Shown: positions 8,923-19,697 of the stretch, piece after piece | Layout: every line of letters starts with the position of its first letter | How positions within the stretch are numbered: the stretch's first letter is position 1 | Assembly: GCA_903911145.1 (NCBI GenBank) | Contig: CAIWCD010000001.1 | Location: 62,001-126,000 of the forward strand | Direction: 5' to 3' | Origin: an uncultured delta proteobacterium | GTDB lineage: Bacteria; Myxococcota; Myxococcia; Myxococcales; 40CM-4-68-19 | DNA length: 64,000 nucleotides | Notes under the pieces: generated by a model | The model's input: only the letters and a program-made list of their open reading frames with translations | Databases searched by the model: none | Told to the model about the DNA's origin: nothing | Program-made: the position numbers and the translations under genes

Positions 8923-8946
8923 GAGTGCCAATCATTGGCACTCAAA
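8920..8946. repeat. 27-bp perfect palindrome between convergent genes
   Basis: Arms TTTGAGTGCCAAT and ATTGGCACTCAAA are perfect 13-bp inverted copies around one base. It overlaps the T-tract of the nrdJ terminator and ends 15 bases before the stop of the NUDIX gene. It could be the hairpin ending transcription from the NUDIX side, though no T-tract follows in that direction, or a protein-binding site. Confidence 0.6.
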
Positions 8947-8961
8947 GCATCTGCTGGACGG

Positions 8962-9558
8962 TCATCGCTCGGCGAGCGTGCGCAGCTTCGCGAAGGCCCT
9001 CAGCAGCGCCGGATCGGAGTCTGCCGGTGGATTCGAGAGCGGGAACCAGTCGAGCGCGCGGCTCTCCTCGGAAAGCCGCGCGGCCGCGCCCAGCCTGGCT
9101 ACGAACGCGAAGCGAAGATCGAGGTGATCGTGGGCTGGCTCGTTGGGCCGAGCAGGAATGACGTGGATGTCGACATCGAAGAGTGTCGCGATCGAGGCCG
9201 GTCCATCGTGGGGAACGAGTGCCCGCAGATCCTGTTGCGCGAGGCCGGTCTCCTCCTCGACTTCGCGCAGCGCGATCTCCCGCGGGTCGAGTTCGCCCTC
9301 TCCATGACCGCCCGGCTGGAGCCAGCGCTTGAGCTTTCCGTGATGGAGCAGCAGCACCCGATCGCGCGCGTCGTTGAGGACAAAGGCCGAGCCGGTGAGG
9401 TGCCCAAGAGGCTGGCTGCGCAGGTGCGCATCGACAGGATGCGCACGCAGAAAAGAGCGGACGCGGGCAACATCTTCGGCCTCGCGCGCATCAAGACAGG
9501 GATGGGCGAGCAGCGCCCGATCAAGCGCGGACCAGTCTGGCGTGTTCGCAGGATCCAT
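8962..9558 (-). CDS. NUDIX hydrolase
   Basis: A 198-residue cytoplasmic hydrolase. The NUDIX box is complete: GGHGEGELDPREIALREVEE followed by ETGL, giving the GX5EX7REUXEEXGU pattern whose glutamates bind Mg2+. The family cleaves nucleoside diphosphates linked to another group; the substrate here is unknown, and the extra N-terminal 45 residues resemble longer ADP-ribose/NADH-type members only loosely. I chose the ATG at 9558. A TTG at 9594 overlapping the upstream kinase stop (TTGA) is possible, but its GAGGA site abuts the codon. It is last in a minus-strand group behind a kinase-like gene. Confidence 0.8.
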   Translation of the reverse strand: MDPANTPDWSALDRALLAHPCLDAREAEDVARVRSFLRAHPVDAHLRSQPLGHLTGSAFVLNDARDRVLLLHHGKLKRWLQPGGHGEGELDPREIALREVEEETGLAQQDLRALVPHDGPASIATLFDVDIHVIPARPNEPAHDHLDLRFAFVARLGAAARLSEESRALDWFPLSNPPADSDPALLRAFAKLRTLAER

Positions 9559-9590
9559 TCGGGAGACAGTTAGCACCGAAGCAGCGACGC

Positions 9591-10652
9591 TCAATCCTCG
9601 ACCATCTCCATCTCGACGAGGTTGCCGCCGCCCTCGAGCGACGACAGACGGACCGAACCTCCGTGCTCACGCGCGATGCGCTCGACCACGGCCAGCGCGA
9701 GTCCGCTGCCCCGCGCCCGGCTGGGGTTGAAGGGAACGAACGCCTGCTTGCGCGCCTCGACGGAGAGAGTGCGGCCGGGATCGCGCACGGACAGGATCCA
9801 GCGGCGCGACGTGCGGGACGCGACACGCGGGACCACGTTCAGCGAGACCAGCACTTCACCGCCGCCCGCCTCTTCCGCGGCGAGCGCACCAAGTCGAACC
9901 AGCAGTCTCACCGCGGTCTCGACGCGCGTTGGATCCGCGTGCACCGGGACCATCCTCTCAGGCACAGAGCAGCGCACCAGCACGCCCCGCTCGGCCCACT
10001 GCACGGAGAGCTGGCCTGCGACCTCAAGCACCGGACCGCGCGGATCGATCGGCACGCGCGAGAGCGTCGGTGGCCGCGCAAACTCGAGCACCTCGCTCAG
10101 CAGCAGCTCGATGTTGCCGACCTCGCGGATCGCGATCTCCGCGCGGCGAAGATCGTTCGGCTGCAATCGGCCATGCCGCTCGAGCGTCTGCAGCGCGATC
10201 TTCACGGCCGAGAGCGGATTGCGAACCTCGTGCGCAAGCAACGAGGCGAAGCGCGCGAGATCGGCAGCCCGCTCGTTTGCATCGACTTCGATCGACGCAG
10301 CCGAAAGATCGATGACGAGCGCAACCGTTCCCGCAGCGGCCCGGTGCAACTCGAGGCGCGCGGGAAACTGCCGCGCAGCCTCCGGGCCACCAGCGCGCAC
10401 GAGCAGCCGCGAGACCGAGCTCTGTGCGGCGTCCGCGAGATCGCGTGCGGTGCGCTCTCCGCCGACAAACAGCGTGCCCACGGACTGCCCGAGCAGCTCC
10501 TTGTCGCTGACGCCGAAGACGTTCTCGCACGCGCCAGACGCGCCCGCGATGAGCGGCGATCCCGCACGACCCCACGCGATCGCACACGCATCCGTCGACG
10601 TCGAAAGGAACAGTCCGAGCCCGCTGGCGAGCTGCTGCAGCGTCGGCGTCAT
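9591..10652 (-). CDS. Degenerate PAS sensor histidine kinase
   Basis: A 353-residue soluble protein. Residues 1-120 resemble a PAS sensor fold. The HisKA helix holds LLAHEVRNPLSAVK with the phospho-acceptor His141. The ATPase domain is altered: where the N-box asparagine belongs the chain reads TAVRLLVRLGALA (about 247-258), and the G1 box is DPGRT instead of DxGxG. The G2 box GSGLALAVVERIAREHGG is kept. Loss of the N-box Asn, which coordinates Mg2+-ATP, suggests weak or no kinase activity and perhaps a phosphatase or scaffold role. GGTGGAG lies 9 bases before the ATG at 10652. No response regulator is adjacent. Confidence 0.75.
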   Translation of the reverse strand: MTPTLQQLASGLGLFLSTSTDACAIAWGRAGSPLIAGASGACENVFGVSDKELLGQSVGTLFVGGERTARDLADAAQSSVSRLLVRAGGPEAARQFPARLELHRAAAGTVALVIDLSAASIEVDANERAADLARFASLLAHEVRNPLSAVKIALQTLERHGRLQPNDLRRAEIAIREVGNIELLLSEVLEFARPPTLSRVPIDPRGPVLEVAGQLSVQWAERGVLVRCSVPERMVPVHADPTRVETAVRLLVRLGALAAEEAGGGEVLVSLNVVPRVASRTSRRWILSVRDPGRTLSVEARKQAFVPFNPSRARGSGLALAVVERIAREHGGSVRLSSLEGGGNLVEMEMVED

Positions 10653-10689
10653 CGCGCGCGACTCCACCGGCGAGAGAATTTCGGCGCGC

Positions 10690-11823
10690 TCAAAAGAGGC
10701 CGAGCAGACCAACCGTCGCGCCGTGCGGAACCGGAGCAGCCGAGAACGCGATCGCCGCGCTGGGAGCCGCATCCCGTGCTGTTGCCGCGACGGGTCCCTG
10801 CTCTCGATAGCCGTCGTACCGGTGCGGATCGTCGCCCGCGATCCAGAACCAGGTCGCAAACCCGGCCGCGACGACCGCAGTGCCGAGCGCGACGCGTGCA
10901 CCAAGCACCTCGTTCGACCCCTTCTGGCTGAGCGAGTTGAGCTGCGCGAGTGTGACGGCGCCGGTGTTGTTCACGTACTGCGTGCGCTCGCCCTGGAACT
11001 TGCTCTCCGTCGACGCCGAGAGCTGGTTGAAGAGGATCGCGAGGCCGCCGGCCGCCACCACCGTCCCCGTCGCGATCCATGCGCCGAGCCGCATTTTGCG
11101 CGCCGACGAGTCATACGCCCCGATGAAGTCGCTCGACGGAACGAGCGCGACGCTGCGCGCGAGCACCTGCTTGTTGGGGATCGAAATGTCCTCGCTCGAC
11201 GTGACGAAACCGACCTTCTCCACCTCGAGCAGGTGCGGCCCCCACGAGAGAGCCAGCCGACCCGGGAGCGGAGTCGAGCCGCGGATCTGTCCGTCGATCT
11301 TCACGGACGCTCCCGCCTCGCTCGACGTGAGCACCAGCCACCCCTCGCGGCCTTTCAGGATCTTCGAGACGACCATCTGCGCATCGCGCGCGACCGCCGC
11401 GACGATCTGCTCCTGCTTCGCCACCGTCTCGCTGACCCGATTCTCCACCTGTGCAGTCTTGGTGCTGCTCAGAACGAGGCTGAGCAGAAACGCGTCGCCC
11501 ACTTTGGCGAGCGAACCGGCCACGGTGTAGTCGACTCCGAGCGCGCCACCGATCTCCGCAAGGCAGGCCTGGTCTGCGTCGCAGCCAAGCACCTGCTTGT
11601 CCTTCTCGAACTGAAGCATGCTGCGGATGTCCTCGCGGGAGACGACGCGGAAGACATCGAGCTTCTGCAGCTCGCTCGCGACCAGGCTGGTGGCGCCCGC
11701 GGCGAGCGACTTGTCCACGCCGTTGGCCTGCAGATCGAGCACCGCGATCTTGACCTTGCTCTCCGCCGCGAGCACCGACGAGCTGGCAAGAAGGATCAGG
11801 AGAGCAACAAAGAGGGAGCGCAT
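10690..11823 (-). CDS. Exported PEGA-domain protein with CsgG-like N-terminus
   Basis: A 377-residue envelope protein. A signal peptide (residues 1-19, MRSLFVALLILLASSSVLA) is followed by KIAVLDLQANGVDKSLA and a predicted Rossmann-like region resembling the TolB/CsgG N-terminal fold. The PEGA domain lies near residues 165-225 (GASVKIDGQIRGSTPL, HLLEVEKVGF). Two hydrophobic segments follow near 245-265 and 305-325. The PEGA domain is thought to mediate surface attachment. GAGGA lies just before the ATG at 11823. The degenerate kinase gene follows 37 bases downstream, so the two may be co-expressed. Function is unknown. Confidence 0.65.
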   Translation of the reverse strand: MRSLFVALLILLASSSVLAAESKVKIAVLDLQANGVDKSLAAGATSLVASELQKLDVFRVVSREDIRSMLQFEKDKQVLGCDADQACLAEIGGALGVDYTVAGSLAKVGDAFLLSLVLSSTKTAQVENRVSETVAKQEQIVAAVARDAQMVVSKILKGREGWLVLTSSEAGASVKIDGQIRGSTPLPGRLALSWGPHLLEVEKVGFVTSSEDISIPNKQVLARSVALVPSSDFIGAYDSSARKMRLGAWIATGTVVAAGGLAILFNQLSASTESKFQGERTQYVNNTGAVTLAQLNSLSQKGSNEVLGARVALGTAVVAAGFATWFWIAGDDPHRYDGYREQGPVAATARDAAPSAAIAFSAAPVPHGATVGLLGLF

Positions 11824-12090
11824 GCGTCCTCGAGCGTGCAATGGAGGGGCGAGAAGCTAGTCCCTCGCGCGGCGCTGTTCAAGCAGCACCGCCAGGGACA
11901 TGTCCGCGCGAGTGATGCGCAGCGCCGCTTGACGCAGAGTGAGCAAGCGGGCGAGTCTAAACGTTCGGCTTGCAGGGATGGACGGCGACGCGCGCAGTGC
12001 TCGGGCAGCCGACCGATGGAGCCGCGGACCGTTCGGGGCGTACGATTTTCCAGACCGCAGTCAACACTCGCAACAAACAAGGAGCACCTC

Positions 12091-12336
12091 ATGCGCCGCT
12101 TTCTCCGGAAGATGAAGAGCCAGCTCGGCCAGGGTATGTCCGAGTACCTGATCATCGTCGCCCTGATCGCGATCGCGGCCATCGGCGTGGTCTCGGTGTT
12201 CGGCACCGACATCCGCGACCTCTTCGGCGCATCGACGGGCGCGCTCTCGGGAAATCCGACGGCGACCACGGGCGCGAAGAAGGCGACCATCAGCACGAAG
12301 GACCTCAAGAACTTCGGCAACACGAACGCGCAGTAG
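12091..12336 (+). CDS. Flp/class III-like pilin
   Basis: An 81-residue prepilin. After a basic leader the chain reads LGQGMSEYLIIVALIAI; cleavage between Gly13 and Gln14 would leave Glu at +5, the rule for type IV and Flp pilins. A 20-residue hydrophobic helix and a short Ala/Thr-rich tail follow. AAGGAG lies 7 bases before the ATG, a strong ribosome site. No tad/flp assembly genes are nearby, so assembly would need machinery encoded elsewhere, possibly the type II pseudopilus system at 27-41 kb. The gene stands alone with a terminator-like hairpin behind it. Confidence 0.75.
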   Translation: MRRFLRKMKSQLGQGMSEYLIIVALIAIAAIGVVSVFGTDIRDLFGASTGALSGNPTATTGAKKATISTKDLKNFGNTNAQ

Positions 12337-12361
12337 CAAACGCGTTTCGCGACCCGCATGG

Positions 12362-12400
12362 CGAGGGCGTTCCGGGCCGCAGAGGCTTTGGGCGCCCTCG
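12362..12400 (+). terminator. Probable terminator after the pilin gene
   Basis: Perfect 8-bp arms CGAGGGCG and CGCCCTCG enclose 23 bases and are followed by TTTGCGTTT. It lies 25 bases after the pilin stop. Confidence 0.5.
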
Positions 12401-12467
12401 TTTGCGTTTGGAGGGTGCGCGCCCTGCGTCCTGCTCGCGGTGAAGCGATCGTGCTAGATCAGCGCGC

Positions 12468-13295
12468 ATGAGCGGCAAAGGGCGCGACGGCAAAGGCAAG
12501 GCGGATCAGCACAACGAGCGCGGGATCGAGCTGGCCGATCGCGGCTGGGTCGACGAGGCGGCGAAGGAGTTCCGCAAGGCGATCGAGCTCGATCCCGACG
12601 GCGCGCACGCGCACGACAACCTCGCGACGGTGCTTGCCGAGAAGAAGCAGTACAAGGAAGCGCTCACCGAATATCTGACCGCGCTGCGTCTCGAGCCGGA
12701 GAGCGCGACGGCCCATTACAATCTCGCCTGCTTTCTCTCCACGCACGCAGGAGAGATGTCGGTCGAGCAGTACAAAGAGGCGATCGAGCTCGACCCCGAT
12801 TATGCCGACGCGCACCTGAATCTCGGAATGACGTACGCGGATCTCGAGCGGAGGGACGAGGCAAAGAAGGAGCTGCAGATCGCCATCAACATCGATCCGC
12901 AGGACCCGGTCGCGCGCCACGAGCTGGCCGCGCTGCATATGGACGACGGTGATTATCGCGCTGCCATCGCGCTGCTCAACGACGTCACGCGGCTGGAGCC
13001 GAAGAACAACGAGGCCTGGCTCGACCTCGGGATCTGCTACGCGCAGAAGGGATTCTACGAGGAGGCGGAGCGCTGCTACGGCAAGGCGAGAGAGCTGACG
13101 CCGGACGATCTGCTGCTCAACTACAATGTCGCGGCGCTCTATGCGCTCTGGGGGAAGCCGATGCTCGCCCTGCCCCCGCTCAAGCTCGCGCTCGAGAAGG
13201 ACCCCGCCAAAGTGCGCGCGTGGCTGGCGGCCGATCCGATGTTCGACACGCTCAAGACTGTTCCGGAGTTCGAGCAGCTCGTCGCGCTGCAGTAG
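12468..13295 (+). CDS. TPR-repeat protein
   Basis: A 275-residue soluble protein made of about six tetratricopeptide repeats, for example AAKEFRKAIELDPDGAHAH, EQYKEAIELDPDYADAHLN and EEAERCYGKARELTPDD. There is no signal peptide or membrane helix. TPR superhelices bind other proteins, so it is likely an adaptor; the partner is unknown. The short last segment (DPMFDTLKTVPEFEQLV) is common at the end of bacterial TPR proteins. It has no tight operon partner. Confidence 0.8.
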   Translation: MSGKGRDGKGKADQHNERGIELADRGWVDEAAKEFRKAIELDPDGAHAHDNLATVLAEKKQYKEALTEYLTALRLEPESATAHYNLACFLSTHAGEMSVEQYKEAIELDPDYADAHLNLGMTYADLERRDEAKKELQIAINIDPQDPVARHELAALHMDDGDYRAAIALLNDVTRLEPKNNEAWLDLGICYAQKGFYEEAERCYGKARELTPDDLLLNYNVAALYALWGKPMLALPPLKLALEKDPAKVRAWLAADPMFDTLKTVPEFEQLVALQ

Positions 13296-13430
13296 GCCCG
13301 CTCGCGATGGGGTTGGGCCCCGCCAGATCGGTGCAGAGTTGAAAGCCTGATTTCAGTTCTGAAACGCCCAGAAGCCGGTGGCCGCGGCGGTTCTCGAGTG
13401 AGAGCGGGCAGAAACAGGGTGTTGAGCAGC

Positions 13431-13446
13431 TGGCACGACAACTGCT
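13431..13446 (+). promoter_or_regulatory. Sigma-54-like promoter with no plus-strand gene behind it
   Basis: TGGCACG-N4-CTGCT is one base from the sigma-54 consensus TGGCACG-N4-TTGCW with correct spacing. Transcription would start near 13457 and meet the hairpin at 13529-13560. The 294-bp gap 13296-13589 is otherwise free of visible genes. Confidence 0.25.
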
Positions 13447-13528
13447 TTGTAGTTCTGTCGAAGCGTAGTCTCTGACTCGGTGTTGGTCCCCCCCCGCCAC
13501 CTCGGCAGACTCTGCGCTTCACTTTTAT

Positions 13529-13560
13529 CGGGCCCCAATCGCAGACGCGGTTGGGGCCCG
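13529..13560. terminator. Strong hairpin at the end of the PH/FHA transcription unit
   Basis: A perfect 10-bp stem (CGGGCCCCAA with TTGGGGCCCG) and 12-base loop lie 30 bases beyond the stop of the minus-strand PH-domain gene. No clear T-tract follows on either strand, so it may act with Rho or simply protect RNA ends. Confidence 0.5.
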
Positions 13561-13589
13561 AACCTTTTGGCGGCACGTCGCCGCGGCCG

Positions 13590-14153
13590 CTACCGATCGA
13601 GCTGAACGACGCGCTGCTGGCGCGCATGGGCCGCGGCGTCGCGGAGCTTCTCGTAGAGAGCCTGCGCATCAGGGAGCGACGCCAGAGCCAGCGTCGGCGC
13701 GACCTGATCGGTCGAGTAGAGAGTGATCGTCCCGAGCCCGCGCATCCGCTCGACGAACGACTGATCAAGGACGACATCGCGGACGCGGAAGAGGTCGATG
13801 CTCTCCCGTCGGCGCGCGAAGAGGCCGCGCTCGATCTCGAGACGCTGCGACGAAAGCGTGTAGCGGATGGCGGCGCGGCGCAGCCAGATCAGCGCGGCCC
13901 AGGCGCCTTGCGCGAGGAGCAGCACTGCCGCGCCCGCAAGCGCGAGCCTCAGCGGCCCGTGGTCTCGCACTGGTCCCTCGTAATCGCCGACGTCATCGGG
14001 AGACCTGAGCAGAAAGCTGGCAAGCCCAAGCGCCGCCGCCACGAGGAGCGAGCCCTGGGTCACCCTTGCCGGGACCCGCCGGTCGGGCGCGAACTTCGTG
14101 CTCGCCTCGACGTCGTCTGCATTGCCGTTGACCAACCGCAGTTCAGGAGCCAT
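13590..14153 (-). CDS. Membrane PH-like domain protein (bPH2/DUF304 type)
   Basis: A 187-residue inner-membrane protein. Two hydrophobic segments (about residues 35-50 and 65-90) precede the domain signature IRYTLSSQRLEIERGLFARR and ESIDLFRVRDVVLDQSFVERM, which matches the bacterial PH-like DUF304 pattern where a helix pair anchors a beta-sandwich at the membrane. The role of the family is poorly defined. The ATG at 14153 has GAGGAG 11 bases upstream; a GTG at 14165 overlapping the FHA gene stop (GTGA) is the alternative. Either way it is translated right after the FHA gene. Confidence 0.7.
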   Translation of the reverse strand: MAPELRLVNGNADDVEASTKFAPDRRVPARVTQGSLLVAAALGLASFLLRSPDDVGDYEGPVRDHGPLRLALAGAAVLLLAQGAWAALIWLRRAAIRYTLSSQRLEIERGLFARRRESIDLFRVRDVVLDQSFVERMRGLGTITLYSTDQVAPTLALASLPDAQALYEKLRDAAAHARQQRVVQLDR

Positions 14154-14161
14154 GTCTCGAT

Positions 14162-15247
14162 TCACTCCTCGGCGAGTCCGTTGATCGCGCCCTCAGCGCC
14201 CGCATTGGTGCGCGAGAGGTCGGTGCGGCAAGAGGCAAGCTGCTCGGTGGCACTCCTGGCCGCGAAGCGGAAGGCGGCCAGGTCGGGTGCGCGCAGGCCC
14301 TCGCCGCGCAGGTCCACGGACTCGACCAACTCGGCAAAGTGCTGCGCCTCCTTGGTCAGCGCAGTCAGTCCCGCAAGCAGCTGCTCGCTGCGCGCCATGC
14401 GATCAACCAGCTGCGCCTGCGCGAAGTAGGCGATCTTGCGGTCCTGCACATTGACGAGGCGAGCGGCAGCACGGCTGGCCTTCTCGAACGCATCGCGCTC
14501 CTTCTGCTGTTCGACCGTGAGCGCCTGCGTCGCCTGCGCGCTCGCGTCGGCTTTGAGTCGATAGAGGCCGAGCAGATCGAGCACCATCTGCCTCGCCGAA
14601 GCGGGAAGTTTCTGCCCCGGTGCGGCGATCGGAACGGGGCGACCTGCGATACGCGCATCGAGCTGCCCGAGGACCGTCACCTGGGGCGCGAGAGCCGCAC
14701 AGGGATCGATTTGGAGCAAGGCCCGCACCTCTGATGCGTAGCGACTGCGCAGCTGCGCATCATTCGCAAGCTGCGTCTGGCGCAGATAGACCGCGGCCCC
14801 CGTCAAGCAGAGCGCGATCGCACCCGCGGCCAGCCAGAGCCAGTGCCGCCGCGCGCTCTCGAGCGACCAGAAGCTCACTCCGCGCACATCGCCGTGGAGC
14901 GCGATGGTGATGCGCGTCTCGCCCATCGACACCACATCGCCATCGCGCAGTCGGGCCTCGGAGACGCGCTGGTCATTGACGAACGTGCCGTTGACGCTCC
15001 CGAGATCGCGGACGACGAACCAGCCGCCTTCGAGCACAAACTCGCAGTGGGTCGACGAGACGCCTTGATCCGGCAGACTCAAATCGTTGTCACGCTTGCG
15101 GCCGACGAGCACACGCGGCGGGCGAAACGGCAAGCTCGTGCGATGGCCACCTGGCCCCTCGACGTCGAGCAGCGCCGTGAACCGCGGCCTGCCTTCCTGA
15201 GAGCGGAACTGTCCGCGCGGCTTCTCCACGCCGAGACCGTACCTCAC
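14162..15247 (-). CDS. FHA-domain membrane protein
   Basis: About 361 residues. The N-terminal FHA domain is canonical: LVGRKRDNDLSLPDQGVSS, HCEFVLEGGW and DLGSVNGTFVNDQRV with the Gly-Arg, Ser-Ser-x-His and Asn-Gly residues that bind phosphothreonine. One transmembrane helix follows (LWLAAGAIALCLTGAAVYL), then about 190 residues of Ala/Gln-rich helix, probably periplasmic and coiled. It would link Thr-phosphorylation in the cytoplasm to the envelope. The start is uncertain: GTG at 15247 with GAGGA too close, or GTG at 15229. It diverges from smc across about 100 bp, so the two may share a control region. Confidence 0.78.
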   Translation of the reverse strand: MRYGLGVEKPRGQFRSQEGRPRFTALLDVEGPGGHRTSLPFRPPRVLVGRKRDNDLSLPDQGVSSTHCEFVLEGGWFVVRDLGSVNGTFVNDQRVSEARLRDGDVVSMGETRITIALHGDVRGVSFWSLESARRHWLWLAAGAIALCLTGAAVYLRQTQLANDAQLRSRYASEVRALLQIDPCAALAPQVTVLGQLDARIAGRPVPIAAPGQKLPASARQMVLDLLGLYRLKADASAQATQALTVEQQKERDAFEKASRAAARLVNVQDRKIAYFAQAQLVDRMARSEQLLAGLTALTKEAQHFAELVESVDLRGEGLRAPDLAAFRFAARSATEQLASCRTDLSRTNAGAEGAINGLAEE

Positions 15248-15350
15248 TCCTCGGCCAAAGAGCGCGCCGGTCGTTTGACATCGGTGAGTTTCCGGACCGT
15301 GCGCGTAGCTCTTGCGACCAACCCCGACTTCTGTGCAGATCCCGCGCCCC

Positions 15351-18959
<3,609 letters not shown>

Positions 18960-18966
18960 ACTGGGC

Positions 18967-19215
18967 GGCGCGCGGGGGGCCGGGGAGCGGTGGGGCGAAC
19001 ACGCTCTGCGCTGTCTCGGGGCGCGGCGAGGATGTCGAGGCGGGGAGCATGCGGAGGCGCGGCCGTTGCGCGAGAGAACATGCTCCGCATGCGGGTCGCG
19101 CCTTTTGCTCCCGGAGCCGGGCGCTGTCGAAACCCGATGCGCGTGCTGGGCGAAACTCGCGCGTGATGGGCTGAGCGAAATGTTCGCCCCACCGCTCCCC
19201 GGCCCCGCGCGCGCC
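18967..19215. repeat. MITE-like palindromic element, copy 1
   Basis: A 249-bp element with 35-bp terminal inverted repeats (18967-19001 and 19181-19215) that match at 34 of 35 positions. It begins 8 bases after the smc stop and contains no open gene. Its right inner edge (AACATTTCGCTCAGCCCATC, read on the minus strand) resembles the left inner edge of the second element, so the two are related and inverted to each other. No transposase is nearby. The transcript could fold into a very long hairpin, so it may also end smc transcription. Confidence 0.75.
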
Positions 19216-19404
19216 TCTCGAGATATCTGGACGACGTCCCGACTGCAAAGTGGCGTCACGCTCGACGCTCGGTCATCGAGCGCCCGTCTTTCGCGACGCC
19301 AAAGTGCGCATGGCTTTTGACCGGTCACATCCTCGAGGAGAAACGAACGGTCGCGCAGGACGCACAGATTCCCTGCTGCACGCTCGCAACTCTTGATCGT
19401 CGCA

Positions 19405-19645
19405 GGAGCCCGGGGCGGTGGGGAGCGGGCGGCCAACATTTCGCTCCGACCATCACGGTGCTCAATCATGAGACGCGCCCCAGGTGCGTAGCGGCGCGCT
19501 CCGGGAGCGCAGCCGCGCTCGCGTGCGGAACCCATCTCTCTCCGCGCGATCACGCGTTCCGCGCACTCCACGCTGATCCATCACGCATCGCGCACGGAGC
19601 GCACAGGCGCGTGTTGGCCGCCCGATCCCCACCGCCCCGGGCTCC
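19405..19645. repeat. MITE-like palindromic element, copy 2
   Basis: A 241-bp element with 34-bp terminal inverted repeats (19405-19438 and 19612-19645) matching at 33 of 34 positions. Like the first copy it has a G-rich arm containing CGGTGGGG and an inner edge AACATTTCGCTCCGACCATC. The 189 bp between the copies (19216-19404) show no gene or clear site. The element ends 52 bases before the next gene and may carry part of its promoter. Confidence 0.75.
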
Positions 19646-19697
19646 GTCACTGCACTCGAAGATTGCGATAAATCCCGCAGCAGATAATCTGCGCGCC

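Noticed and set aside
5273-8941. A 1222-codon open frame antisense to nrdJ
   Set aside because: Arg/Leu/Asp-rich shadow frame caused by the high GC of third codon positions; no recognisable domain, while the plus strand encodes complete NrdJ.
8920-8946. A CIRCE heat-shock operator
   Set aside because: CIRCE is TTAGCACTC-N9-GAGTGCTAA; here the half sites are in everted order with one-base spacing, and no chaperone gene is adjacent.
18960-19697. A gene between smc and the exported protein
   Set aside because: Short frames here are Arg/Pro/Ala-rich and fall within the palindromic elements; none has a ribosome site or coding-like composition.
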